Positions 34,227 through 45,433 of a stretch of 64,000 nucleotides of DNA are shown one piece after another. Below the pieces are notes generated by a model. It was not told where the DNA came from, did no database searches, and worked only from the letters and a program-made list of their open reading frames with translations. The translations under genes were made by a program, and so were the position numbers. Origin of the DNA: Exophiala sp. HKRS030 (Eukaryota; Ascomycota; Eurotiomycetes; Chaetothyriales; Herpotrichiellaceae); contig JAHWDD010000035.1 in assembly GCA_023897205.1 (NCBI GenBank), positions 187,175 through 251,174 of the forward strand, given 5' to 3'. Within the stretch, counting starts at the first letter, position 1, and every line of letters starts with the position of its first letter.

Positions 34227-35141
34227 ATGGTATCGACTATCTTCGAGAGTTCTGAATTAGAAAACTTGCACTCTTGGACTCTGGAGAGGGGTGGAAGGCA
34301 TTCAACGCAAGAACCATTCCTGCCGACACATTCTAGTGCTGCAGAATATATCGCCCCGATGCAGATTCACATGGGAGCTGGTGCAATTAACCCCCACCAA
34401 CCCTGGTCGGACAGGACGGGAAGCCAGAATTACTGTTCTGGTGATTATACGAACGAACTCTGTGGTGATGGCTATAAGATGATGGTAGTGGATGCTGGAG
34501 AAGACACAAACGGGGATTTCAAGGTTGATTCTGAGGCCGACGATGAAGACGACGATGAGGATGATAATGATGATGATTTTGATAATGATGACGACGACGA
34601 CGACGACGAAAATCGGATGGAAGACGACATTGATGACGATACTGGGAGCGACATGGAATACTACGCAGAATATAAAATGCGTGGCGACACGATTGACGAT
34701 AGTGAGAGCAGCATGGTAGATGGAAGCGAATACGACAGCGACTGCAATGCTGAAAGCGAAAACGAGTCTTCTAGCAACTACAGCGATGAATTGTATGACC
34801 TGAACGGCATGGACACCGATGAAGATGAAGATGAAGAAGAAGACATGGATACCGATTCCTCTGGATCTGCACAGTCTGATGATGAAGGGTCAGGCACAAA
34901 TTTCCCGCAAAGTGGTCAGACATTTGTGGCTGTAAACAGCGAGCTTACTCATTCTTACTTCGCCGATCTCAACTCCATAGGTTTCTATCAGCCAAGAGGG
35001 GCGTCACCTCATGTTCGAGACGGTCTCTCTACCAATCCTCGAGGACAGAATGCTGATCCCCAGAGGGTCTATGTCCCAGCACCTGCAGATGGACAACGCA
35101 GACCACGTCTTCAGCTGATTATCCGGGGTCAAGAAATATGA
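34227..35141 (+). CDS. Highly acidic Asp/Glu-rich protein
   Basis: Single exon, 304 residues. Residues about 95-215 form an extreme acidic tract with long Asp runs (up to eight in a row) mixed with Glu, Ser, Asn and Met, a composition known from histone-binding and nucleolar proteins, but also reachable by GAT/GAC codon expansion. The flanks are ordinary, with an amino part rich in His/Ser and a basic QRRPRLQLIIRGQ end. No domain recognised. It may bind basic proteins; that is inference from charge alone. Confidence 0.6.
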   Translation: MVSTIFESSELENLHSWTLERGGRHSTQEPFLPTHSSAAEYIAPMQIHMGAGAINPHQPWSDRTGSQNYCSGDYTNELCGDGYKMMVVDAGEDTNGDFKVDSEADDEDDDEDDNDDDFDNDDDDDDDENRMEDDIDDDTGSDMEYYAEYKMRGDTIDDSESSMVDGSEYDSDCNAESENESSSNYSDELYDLNGMDTDEDEDEEEDMDTDSSGSAQSDDEGSGTNFPQSGQTFVAVNSELTHSYFADLNSIGFYQPRGASPHVRDGLSTNPRGQNADPQRVYVPAPADGQRRPRLQLIIRGQEI

Positions 35142-35599
35142 GACATACGTTGTCACGGAGAGAAATGTCAGTTTGGCGGACAGGTGGCAATGGACTATGG
35201 TTTGTACGATAGGCACTTCGTTTAATTCTTGATAGATTGTACTAAATAAATGTGGATGATTTATGGTCCCTACGAATGCTGAGTTATGATTGTTTCAGCT
35301 CAGCCAACCGCTTCGCAGAACCACTGAAGAGACAATTTCCTCCGATTTGGTGATTTTCCTTCAGTGATTGTCAACAACTCGCACGGAAATCTCAACATTG
35401 TTCCATCATAGATTTTCATACATACTTGCCTCGGTTTCATGAATGATAGAAAACTGGTTCCTTCATTCCACCTGCAGGCTAAATTATGTTCATATACTCT
35501 TCGGTTGAGAGGCTGCTGTACTCAGATAGGCTAAGTAGGCTCTTGCACATGTTCCCCGTTCTATTCTCATCCCTCACTACTCGTATTATGCTTGCACCT
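35142..35599. other. Intergenic between convergent genes
   Basis: 458 bases with no recognisable feature, between the acidic-protein gene and the membrane-protein gene. Confidence 0.5.
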
Positions 35600-36435
35600 C
35601 TACTCGCAATTTAGTGCTGCTGGCGCAGATCTTGCGACACACTGGCCGTGTCGGTGATGGAGCCAGAACTGGCCGCATCGGATTGAGGAATCTAGACTTA
35701 GGTACACAAGAGTTGGAACCATGAATACGTAGTACTCCACGACTGAGATATGAGCAAGCTGCGCCCTTTCCAAACCCTGTTTGATGTGAGGGCCGAGCGA
35801 CAAGAGCAGGGTCGTGTTGATCAAGAGAACAACTTGAAGTCGAGGGCTGCGGTCCACGCCACATTTCTGCACCCATTTCAGTTGATAGTACAGGCTCGAC
35901 GCTTTCCAGAATACTTCGATGGTCGACAAAGCCAGGCCAAGCAAGTATGTCAACCCCAAACAGCCAGTTGCGATGGCTAAAATGTGTGCCGCCGCCTTTA
36001 GAAGATACACCAATCCCGAAGGGAGACTCAGCCACGCTTGGGTTGATAACGGTAGTGCCTGACAGTTTTTAGCACTCTATCATTTCGAGTGAGTCGATAC
36101 AATTCTTTAATAGCTTACAATTCCGAATATTGCACAAGCCTGGGACTCGGACGCGACAATGATCCAGGCGACATGTGAGGCAACGAATCGAATACACTAG
36201 GCATTGTAATTAGCAGGAGCTCGGCGCAGGGAAGTGTGTTATTGAGAGTACTGACCTCATTTCCTGGTTCGTGGGGCACGCACCGATCCCGATAAACAAG
36301 TTCCAATGGTCCAGTCCTGCAGACTTCGACAACTATTGCACACGCTACTAGCTTTACAAAACGTTGTCGGTAGATCCGTAACTCCTTTAACAAGCTCTGA
36401 AGATTCTGCTCAGCTAAAGGCGAGCTTGGTGGCAT
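35600..36435 (-). CDS. Multispan membrane protein of unknown function
   Basis: Three exons, 36435-36256, 36196-36119 and 36058-35600, joined by introns of 59 and 60 bases (GTCAGT...CCTAG, GTAAGC...GTCAG); all phases agree and give 238 residues. About five hydrophobic segments: FVKLVACAIVVEVC, SHVAWIIVASESQACAIFGI, LLKAAAHILAIATGCLGLTY (running on into LLGLALSTIEV), LQVVLLINTTLLLSLG and YYVFMVPTLVYLSL, with a polar RCGQFWLHHRHGQC end carrying His and Cys. No family recognised; the clean splicing supports a real gene. It could be a small transporter or receptor-like protein, but nothing decides this. Confidence 0.6.
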
Positions 36436-37389
36436 GGCGTCGCTCCCTCTACACTACTAGCAAGGAGACCTGATCTCGAAATGAGAAGATTGCTAGATTT
36501 ACGTTCGAAATATCTATTCTAGCAATGTCGTATTATCTTCACAATCAAAAAGTGCGCGTTTTTCCTAGTAGAATGGGGACGAATGCCGAGATTGCCTCTT
36601 TTACCGACGGTGACGCTAACTTCAGCGGCATCAGCAATAAAAATACGGTAAACTTGTGCCGAAGGTTGCTGAGATATTTGACAGCGGATCATGTGGATGC
36701 CTGCTCAAACAACTCTGATCAACGCCCACCTTTGCTGCAGTCCTGGTTGTGACTTGCCTTTCGCCATAGACCTTGGCAAGCAAAAATCCGAGCCTCTGTG
36801 AGGCTTCAAACTCGGCTCAGTCTGAGAGATATTGCCGAAGATAGATGCTATTATCACGGATCCACTAAATAATCCATTGATGTAACTCGGATGCAACCCG
36901 CGCGCGGTTGCTGAAAAATTCGCAATTTCAGACGCGTTGTCCCGTATCCCTAAGGCAAGGTCTTGTGTGCCCTTGAATGTGAGATGACAGCTTTCTCATT
37001 TGACTATCAGTGGCTAGATTACGGTGCTGGGGGTGCTCCACCGCAACGGGATGTCGATTACTACTTTTATTGAATGACAGGAGCTGGGCAGAAATCTCTC
37101 GCGCCTTATCTGAAAGAAGTGAAATAAGTTACGCCAGACACTATCACGACATCCCACTCAAGCAACTCTGGAAAGACCCAAAATAGTGGAGATAATTAAT
37201 TTGTATCTCGAGTCGTATCGTTTATTCTCAATATTTTAAAGCGTTCTAGGTACAGAAGCGAGATGTGAGAGGCATTACAGAAAAGGTTGAACTTGCTTCG
37301 GATAAGGTTGAGACTATATTCTGGCTACTATACAACGAACGCTCTAGAGTTCTCAAGAAAGGTGGTGTCAATTTGGAGCTTGAGTTATT
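36436..37389. other. Intergenic, 950 bases
   Basis: Nothing recognised apart from a possible decayed end of the TDT transporter pseudogene beyond 37245 on the minus strand. Confidence 0.45.
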
Positions 37390-38100
37390 AAAGCAGAGAG
37401 TTGGACGAGTGCTATTCACCCTGCTAAGCAATCTACCATAGTCGCCAAGACGGTTACCGCCATTGGCGGGCCTACCCCCAACAATACATAGCTTGCGATG
37501 ATCGTCCACAATGCGTGTTGACTGTTCGGGAGGGCGTTCACCACCAAATTTCCGGTACCAGCGGCAACAACAGTGCTGGATATAGGCATGAGCTGTGTGG
37601 CATTTATTTATTCAACCGTAGCTCTTCGTCCGTGTCATGCTGGTAGTAGAATGATCAGTCACCAAAATCACGAGACGGCAAATGATATTTTGATATACAT
37701 AGAATAGAGGGGTAGGAGCGTGACAGCTGCCGCAATGACCGAGTTGACGATTCACAAGGCCCAAGCCATCTGTGCTGCCCAATCGCCCCATGCCGAAAGG
37801 CATACATAAACACACATGTTAACAATTGTCCCAAACGCAATTGGTATTGCACCCAAAAAGATGGAATGATAAGGATCTCGTATCATAGGAAATATACTTT
37901 AGGCCACAGTATATACCGCATCGCGAATATGAGGACAGCGAGAGGAATATCACCAAGTTCAATGCGAAGACAAGGATGGACTGCCAATAGAGCCATCGAC
38001 TGTTGTAAGGAAGTTGGTTGAGAGAGTTGGTGACAATTCCTGGGCCCATCGTCACCGCGGGACCATCTGTTCAGAGATCGATTGAACGAAACGCCGTTGA
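37390..38100 (-). pseudogene. TDT-family transporter (C4-dicarboxylate/malate or sulfite exporter type), broken
   Basis: Minus-strand pieces follow the PF03595 (TDT) order: MGPGIVTNSLNQLPYNSRWL, then LYWQSILVFALNLVIFLSLS, after a frame change FAMRYILWPKVYF, then HSIFLGAIPIAFGTIVNM, CVYVCLSAWGDWAAQMAWAL, a TGA where family members have Trp, IVNSVIAAA, more stops, and finally NALPNSQHALWTIIASYVLL and GVGPPMAVTVLATM. At least two frameshifts and several stops make it non-functional. The family includes Mae1 malate permeases and Ssu1 sulfite pumps; the remnant does not say which. The amino end (38100-38200) is only weakly visible. Confidence 0.8.
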
Positions 38101-38270
38101 GGCAAAGAAAGATAGTACATACGAAGGTGTGGAATGGCGGATGGTTTCTTTCGAGTGTAGGGCGCGACTTGACATCTTGCTGCGTAGTGCCCGACATCCC
38201 AGCATAACTGTCTACCTAAATAGCAAGTTTGTTCATCCACAGTAGTGAGATTCTATTATATATCGGTGAA

Positions 38271-38941
38271 ATGACGGACAATAACCCTTTCGACCTGCCG
38301 CAAGAGATCATAGAACAGATCCTTCAGGTTTGATCTATTAACAGCTCCTAGGGTCTTTCCTTCGCTGACGTCTGCCAGGGTCTCAGTAAACATGATCTAT
38401 TCGCTCTACGGTTAACATCATGGCAGAATAACAAGTCTTGTATTCATGCCTTCCAACAGGTGGTGTTAGAAAATCTTCGAAAAGCTGGTTCTTCACCCTA
38501 CCTCCACCGAGCGGCAAGATTGTGTTTACATAACTATGTGCGGTGGCTGTTGGCTTTGGGAGTTGCAGTGGACAGTCGAGATTCTGCCGGGGAGACAGCA
38601 CTCCACGCCGCGGCCTGCGGAAACTGCTTAGAATCGATCAACGTCCTTCTTCATTTGCGGGCAGATATAAATGAGCAATCTGCTCTTGGATGGACGCCAA
38701 CTATGTTGGCAGCCAGGTATGGGCATCTCACTATCGTCAGACGCCTGACGAGATTAGGCGCAGACATCAATTATAAGGATTTCACGGTTGGACGGCGCTA
38801 CACCTCGCATATCGTTATAGATATGCAGAAATAGCCATGCTTCTCGTTTCTGCAGGGGCTAAAGAAGACATTGCGGACAATGATGGCATCTTACCATACG
38901 AGGCTAGCCAACGGACACAGTGCTGGGGAGCTTTGTTCTAA
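38271..38941 (+). CDS. F-box/ankyrin-repeat protein with one frameshift
   Basis: Exon 1 (38271-38327) encodes MTDNNPFDLPQEIIEQILQ, the start of an F-box; a 51-base intron follows; exon 2 begins GLSKHDLFALRLTSWQNNKS, completing it. Ankyrin repeats come next: YLHRAARLCLHNYVRWLLALG, DSAGETALHAAACGNCLES and LGWTPTMLAARYGHLTIVR. After NYKD the homology moves one frame (FHGWTALHLAYRYRYAEIAM and LLVSAGAKEDIADNDG), explained by one missing base in the TTT at 38780-38782; the frame then runs to TAA at 38941. With the base restored the product is about 205 residues. It would recruit substrates to an SCF ubiquitin ligase; the substrate is unknown. Either an assembly indel or a very recent mutation, since both sides are otherwise clean. 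Confidence 0.7.
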
Positions 38942-39056
38942 TTACTGCATGATTTTAGAGGTCAAATGGATACCAAAAGGTGCAACCATTTTTCAGAATT
39001 TGTGATGATTTGTAGATCAAAGTGTGCTCCTTTCTCAGATCACCGAACTTAACAAT

Positions 39057-40030
39057 CTAAGAGATCTTCCAGACGCTGACCATGTCCATTGCTCGACCTT
39101 GCTCATATGACCGTTCTGGTTTATAATAAAGCACTCTCTTAAATGGGCCGTGCTGTACGGACTGCTCTTCCCCACTCGATTCAGTGCCAAGGAGAATCCC
39201 ATCTCCGCCTTTAGCAAGCAGATTCCAGTAGACACCTTTGAGACCCCAAGGCGGTCCCACAACATCAAGATCTTTGTACAGTGGGAACTCCAAGCAGATC
39301 AAGATCCCTGTGGGGGATAACAGCTCCTGCATCTGTCTCGCCCAGGCTTGTCGCATGGTAGGGGGAATGGCACATAAGAACTGTAAGTTTAAGGTTCGGG
39401 TGAATCAGTCATGGCGGCCACATCTTTTCGTATTTGGCCGAGGCGAGAAAGAAAACGAAGAAAGAGAACCTTACCGTATAGTCATAGATCAGATCAAAGC
39501 CTTTAAGTGTACTTTTCTCCTGCTGACATTCTCCCACCCAATCTGACTTGAAAAAGTCCCCAACGACAAATTTAACATTGCCCTGTTCGACGGAAGGTCG
39601 CTTCTCTAGGTCTGAGAAGTTTTGCGCTGATGGATTCGTCAGTTCAGCTTTTGCATACGTATTCCCTGCAGACACAGCGGTCTGCGAGACTTCGAGGCCA
39701 AAAGCATCTAAGCCATGTAGGGCGAGCATGAGGACGTCATATCCCCGCCCACATGCCTAATATTCAGAAAAATTGGGTCAGCATCAGGAGTACTCCGATC
39801 TTATGAAGAAAGTGGCTGTGGCACCACAGGGATGATATGGATTCAGACGTACCGGCACCAGTGCCTTCAAACGCCGTCCATCAGGTTTCTGCGGCAGAAA
39901 TTGATGAAGTTTTTGTTCGACAAAATCGACGAGGGCAGGCGAGGGCTTTCCTCGGTCCCAGAGGTCGCTTTGGTCCGAGTCCCATAGCTCCTGCCACCCT
40001 GCATTCTGGTCCGCTAGGTTTTTTAGGTCT
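39057..40030 (-). CDS. TPMT-family S-adenosylmethionine-dependent thiol methyltransferase
   Basis: Three exons are clear: about 40030-39853, 39756-39475 and 39380-39057, with introns of 96 and 94 bases. The product reads GWQELWDSDQSDLWDRGKPS, RRLKALVP joined to ACGRGYDVLMLALHG, and GLEVSQTAVSAG (SAM pocket). It goes on with VKFVVGDFFKSDW and DLIYDYT joined to FLCAIPPTMRQAWARQM, then ICLEFPLYKDLDVVGPPWG and GPFKRVLYYKPERSYEQGRA, matching fungal thiopurine or thiol methyltransferases throughout. The usual GCGRG is ACGRG here because of the splice. A stop lies upstream of the first exon shown, so the initiator must be in a further exon I could not fix. Likely cytosolic methylation of thiols or sulfide-type compounds. 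Confidence 0.8.
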
Positions 40031-40735
40031 CTGTTGTTTCAGGTCAGCCTTGTAAAAGCCCCTGGAGACTTGACATAGAATACTGATAACCTCTTCTGGA
40101 AATGGGATACCAGGCGACCGGGTTGCTCTGGAACCCATTGCTTCGGATCGGTCATTATTGAGAAGAGTGGCTACGTTTGCGGCTATTGAAAAATCTAGAG
40201 ATTCTAGAGTCGGGAACTGTAGAACCAAATACCAGTGATGACTAAGCGCCACTGTTTTCGAGAGTAGGCTACAACTTCTGCGCTAGTACCATAGTGCCTA
40301 GGGCGTACGAATAGGGCGCGAATCGACAATTTGGGCATTCTTCACGACGACAAATCTGGCTAGGTGTGGCAAACTCCCAGCTGTTGACAAGTGTGACGCT
40401 TTGGTTTGGCATGTTGTTGGAACGATTCACAACTTTCTGTTCTATGTCCTGTCGGGTTGGAAATTTCGCAAATCGCAAGGCAAGGTTGTAGGCCTATAGG
40501 GCCAGAGTGATATTTTCCGGGCAAAAGCTTGGGTCCAGCACTAATACAGGTAGCACCCGATTTGTACAGAACTAACTGATATCTCAATGCTAAAATCAAA
40601 ACTCTATCTCGGAGGTCTATGAATATTCAACCATTACCGCGCTCCGGAATCCAATTGTCAACTCCGAGCTTTGTTAGGTGATGTAGAAAACTTGTGTAAG
40701 GTGTGGCTCTCTTGCTACAGTACTGTATGGGCCAA
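40031..40735. other. Intergenic, possibly the first exon of the methyltransferase
   Basis: An ATG at about 40139 (minus strand; MGSRATRSPGIPFPEE) could start the methyltransferase, but its phase does not fit the next exon with the splice sites I see. Otherwise nothing recognised. Confidence 0.35.
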
Positions 40736-42819
40736 TCACTTTGGTTTCTCAGACAGACCCAAATCAAAAGGAAAGACCAGGTCGTCCACGCTGGTCCATT
40801 CGGAAAATCCAGAGCCACAGGCATCTGTAATTGAGGGCGAGGGATCTTGCTCCCCGGCCTGGATATCCTGTGCAGAAACGGGGAACACAACTCTAAAGTT
40901 ATCGGATGATTGTATTCCAGCCCGAAATACACTAGGTGGACAATTACTGGTGCCATTGGCGCGAAAATTTATAGGCTTCAGATCACCCCGTGTAGGAGAC
41001 AACTGGCTGAACTCAGCTAAACACTCCGGTGTTTGCCAGCTCAAAGGCAGATTTTTTAAATCCAAATCCTCGTTGACCATATATGGTGAGAGCCAATCAT
41101 TGATGATGTCTGTTCCTCCGAAAAGGGACGATACTTCCGCAGGTAGCGATGTAGAGTCAAGCGGCGTTGGTAACGATACACCTGCATCTCCAAGAGCACA
41201 TGCCTGCAATACCTTTGGGGTTTTAGAAGGGAGCAAGGGATGTTCGTCGAACTGCGTCGGGGGCGGGATGGCTGCCGACTGCAAACGGACTCCTTCTTTG
41301 AATAATCGGAGCCATTCGGCATTGTCGGCTGGGGTGTGGTTCCAAGCGTCGTCGTCTCCGAACATGATTACTCGTGCCTGTCTTCGCACTGTCTCGTCAG
41401 TGACGACGACACCGTCCCTCATGGCTCGCATCACATAGTCGCCAAGGCGTGCGGTTAGCGACTCGAAGCCTGTAGGCACTCTCCGCACATGTCGATCAGA
41501 GCTTGTCCCTCCGTCCACGTTTCGTGAGGCGCTGAATGGCTCGAACTCATCCCTCTCACCGCCAATCAAATATGGTGGCATGGCGTTCACGACGAGCAAG
41601 GCTATCTCCGGATCTAACCCGCGACAACCTTTCCACTCCTTCATAGATGTGCCCTCCCGGAAATGCTCCGCAATGTGGTCGTTGCGATCAGACCAACTGA
41701 CAAATCGCTCCTCACAGAAGCCGCAACGGCAATTTACCCAAGTAATCATGCTCTTCCATGCAACCATCGAGTCTGTCATACGCTCAACTCTGTGAACTAG
41801 ACGCAGGTGTTGCCGCAAGTGGTCTTTCCGACCGAAAATTCGTTGAGCTGCAGGCTTTGCCGCACATTCATGGTAATTGTGTGATTGTAGATGGGAGGCG
41901 GTGGGATTCGGGGCTTCACAGAAAGCACAGCGCTGACCTTGGTCAAAGTAGATTGGGCCGTGAGGACAGCAAACCCATTTCTCAAGAAGGAGGTGTAAGG
42001 TGCTTTCATGGCGTGTCCAATCATATTTTGACTTGAATGTGTCTGTACAAAATGTACACTGAAATCTACGTGCCTTACAGTCATTTTTAGTCTTTCTGGA
42101 CGACGGTTGAAACTGCTCGAGAGGACGACGTCGGTGTCGACGTGAAATATGACAGGAGCGGCTCAAATTCGAATTTGAGGCGCTGGACTCAAATGAATAG
42201 GCACTCTCTTTAGAATTTGATGATTGACTAGTCCTCGCAGAGCTAAAAGATTCAAATGATATATCAGAACACGCGCGGGTAGGATGGCGTGGCGCGTTGA
42301 AAGAGTTGGGTAGCAACGGGGGACCTATGTCCCCAAAGTTGTGTGAATCACGAACTGCGACCGCGATTGCGTCCAACGGTGCAGGTTCCTGGTCCGGGGA
42401 GAGTTGCGCCAGCGATCCATGGGATTCATGTTCCGCCATTTCGCAGTGCTCGCCAGATTAGGGACAGACATGGATCCTGCAGACGACATCACATGCTTGT
42501 CGATAGAGCCCGCAGGATGTCGACGGCGCGCGTTGGCAAACCAATTGGATATTTGTCGAGCACTGAGATTTGTCTGCTCCCGCAACATCTCCTTGTCTTG
42601 TTCTGTCGGATAAGGGTGAGATAGGTGCGCTGCAAACCACCGTTGCAAGACCTTGGTCACGAGTCTAGGAAGCCGTGCCGCGGGCATGTTGGAGAAGCCG
42701 ATTCTACCGAGGTGCGTAGTTGTCGCGGACGGCGTATCGTCACCGGTCCAGGAGGCACTGTAGTCATGGTTTGTGCCTGATGCGATCTTCCCGGGCAGTC
42801 CCGGTCGGCGGACAGTCAT
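40736..42819 (-). CDS. TALE homeobox and C2H2 zinc-finger transcription factor with one frameshift
   Basis: A known fungal architecture. From ATG 42819 the product has a homeobox_KN domain (LQRWFAAHLSHPYPTEQDKE, then NLSARQISNWFANARRR). A conserved MNPMDRWRNSP follows; it should be continued by PDQEPAPLDAIA but lies one frame away. One C missing from the CCCC run at 42396-42399 (GGGG on the plus strand) restores it. The downstream 567-codon frame carries FQCTFCTDTFKSKYDWTRHE, a first C2H2 finger, then CAFCEAPNPTASHLQSHNYH, KDHLRQHLRLVH and GFCEERFVSWSDRNDHIAEHF. It is nuclear and DNA-binding; members are implicated in development, but the targets are unknown. The perfect conservation on both sides of the shift argues for an assembly indel rather than a dead gene. 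Confidence 0.85.
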
Positions 42820-43436
42820 CACTGTCTTGGACAAGGCACTATCAAGTGCAGAGTGGTGAATATTGGAATTTTGACGAAGTGGGCAGCAGATATACGACGG
42901 CTAAATTCGGATGGAGGGAATTGAGGACGCCAATGGGAACATTCTTGTGGTAAAGGAGGTGGTAAACTCGGCCATATTATGAATAGGAAAGATAAGTTCG
43001 ATTGATGTGGGAAGTTTGGAAGATGGGTAGAACAGTGGCCAAGTGAAGGTGCTCGGGAAACAAGGTGGTGGGTGGAGGGGAACGCGCTGATTTGAGTCTG
43101 GTGCAGATCACAATATTTCTCCGCTAGGAACGGAAAGCCAGCAGATTAAAGCCAGCAGATTTGATTCGTTAGCGAATCACCCACTCGAACTTGCCTTATT
43201 TCATGCACTTCAAGTCTATGCCTCGTTGAGCCGCATCTAAGCCCATTGAAGCAAATGAATTGTTCGTGGATGTAGATGTACAAATCAATTTGACCTGCGT
43301 GTAGCAGTGAAAATGCTGGATTTAGCTTACCATATGGTTAGCAAGCGTCCAAGTTAGGTGCCGGAGAAAGATGCCGGAGAAAGATGCCACGATGTTTGTA
43401 TGATAGCTTGCAAATAACTTTGTTCATAACAGTCGG
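42820..43436. other. Intergenic, promoter side of the homeobox gene
   Basis: No gene. The frame upstream of 42819 stays open for about 30 codons without ATG, so an additional 5-prime exon is possible. A 16-base unit is tandemly doubled near 43360-43390 (GCCGGAGAAAGAT repeated). Confidence 0.45.
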
Positions 43437-43712
43437 TTAAAAAGCAGCGCGCCACATATCCTGGGGAACCGGTGGAAGGTGACACCAAAGTTCCAAAGCA
43501 TCCGGAAAGTTGTCCTCCAGTGCAGTGGGAAAACATAAAGCGTCTCGTTTGGTGCTAGAAGGTGTCAAAACACGCCCTACCAACGCCCGCACGTAGCTCT
43601 CGTACCTAGGCACATACGTAAGTGCTCTTCTGATATGTAGGCCTGTTCGAGTTTCTACTCCTTCATCACTGAGATGAACGGTTACCGAACTGACCATCGC
43701 CAGAGGCACCAA
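43437..43712 (-). CDS. Hypothetical open frame, possibly a gene remnant
   Basis: 91 codons ending PVPQDMWRAAF. The stretch DALCFPTALEDNFPDALELW has a protein-like feel, but I could not attach it to a family or find further exons on the minus strand. It is divergent from, and only 5 bases away from, the cystathionine gamma-synthase start, which makes an intact separate gene unlikely. Confidence 0.22.
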   Translation of the reverse strand: MVPLAMVSSVTVHLSDEGVETRTGLHIRRALTYVPRYESYVRALVGRVLTPSSTKRDALCFPTALEDNFPDALELWCHLPPVPQDMWRAAF

Positions 43713-43717
43713 TTTGG

Positions 43718-45433
43718 ATGCAAGTCATGTCAGCTAGAATTACCACTCCCTACGGCCACGCCGTCCCCCCGCACCTCGACATTCAGTCACCGTCCGGCGT
43801 CCACATGCCAATGTGGGAAAATGTGGAGAGATATGCTGCCGATTCACGTTGCGTAATTGCAATTTTTCAGAATGCTTATCCTCGAATGAAACCACATAGG
43901 GACATCACCAGTGTGGGCTTCTGACCTTTAAAAACCTTTGAAGTCCAAGGTTGAATCGGCTAACGCGATTTGCAGCTTGCTTTGGCTATTTTGAAGCGTT
44001 TGAGTCTCGAAAATCAAGCATGCTTTTTGTTTGCTTCATTGCAATCGGCTAAAGAATGCCTCGATTATTCTACATCGCCGAGGCGCAACAAAGGAGCAAA
44101 CAAAAAGACGGTTGCGTATCACCAGATTCAGATCCGAGCCTTCCGCGTGAAAGATCGAATTTATGCCGTTGTTTTTCCTTCGGCCAACCTATCTGTCGTC
44201 TCAGGATTTTGGAGCACGCCTGGTGTTGGCGTTTCATCTCGATTTGCAGAAACAAATCTGGCCTTCATCGATCAGCTTGTGGAAGTCGAACTCTCGGAGG
44301 ACAACCAACCCAGATCGAGTTTTGAGGCATCTGCTCATAACGTCCTACGACAGAGAATTATCCATTATCTTAGACGAGCTGTATTGCATCCTGATTCGCA
44401 GCCACGGCCTTCAGCGGAAGATATCAATTTCTTTCCGACGGGCATGGCTTCGATCTACAAGCCGCATTCGTATCTAAGCAAGTTATATCAAGGCACGACC
44501 GTTCTTTTCGGTATGGCATTTATGAATACAATCACAGCGTTCCAAGAATTTGGCTCGAATTACAAATTTTTCGGCCTTGGTACCGATAATGACCTGGGTG
44601 CGCTAGAGACCTTTCTCAACGAAGAACGCGACCTTGGCCGAAAAGTACAAGCAATATGGGCAGAGTTCCCAGCGAATCCGATCCTTGTCACCCCAAATCT
44701 TGTGCGACTTCGTGCGCTAGCAGATGAATACGACACAGTTCTCGCTATTGATGACACAATCGGCAGCTTCGCAAATATAGATATCATGGACATGACTGAC
44801 ATGCTCGTCACCTCCCTCACAAAATCTTTCAATGGCTATGCAGATGTCATTGCAGGGAGTGTAGTCCTCAATCCTTCTTCTCGACGAGATGGAGAACTGA
44901 AATCTCTCTTCGACGAATATTACGTTCCAGAGCTCTTCATTACCGATGCGGAAGCCATCGAACGAAACAGTCGCGACTATCTGACACGGACGATTAGGCT
45001 CAACCACAATACCAGTTGTCTAGTCGACTATTTACATTCGTACGCCGAAGACCCTCAAAGTGCCGTTCACAAAGTTCATTATCCCTCCGTCATTGATTCT
45101 GGTGTTCATTATCGGCAATTCATGCGTCGCACGACACCAGACTTTACTCCAGGCTATGGCTGCCTCTTCAGTGTTGAACTTGAGGATCTTCCGACAACCA
45201 TCGCTTTCTACAACAATCTCAATGTACACAATAGTGTGCATCTCGGGGCTCCATTCACTCTCGCATTTGCATACACCATGTGTACATATGCAACAGAGTT
45301 AGATTGGGCAGCAAAATATGGTTTAAAGCGCACTCAAATCAGAATATCTGCGGGACTTGAAGACACTGGCATTCTACTCGAGGACTTCAGAATCGCTGTT
45401 GAAGCGGCGAATAAAGTCAAGCATTCAGGATAG
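43718..45433 (+). CDS. Cystathionine gamma-synthase, PLP-dependent (transsulfuration)
   Basis: Exons 43718-43912 and 43976-45433 with a 63-base intron (GTGGGC donor, GGCTAAC branch, TGCAG acceptor) give 550 residues, the usual length of fungal enzymes. Landmarks: PYGHAVPPHLDIQSPSGVHM and MWENVERYAADSRC in exon 1; NACFLFASLQSAKECLDY-like exon 2 start (reads ENQACFLFASLQSAKE); FFPTGMASIYKPH; IWAEFPANPILVTPNLVRLR; VLAIDDTIGSFANID; and TSLTKSFNGYADVIAGSVV, in which Lys348 should hold pyridoxal phosphate. It condenses an activated homoserine with cysteine to cystathionine on the way to methionine, probably in the cytosol. A second ATG at 43727 could be used instead. No lesions seen. Confidence 0.88.
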
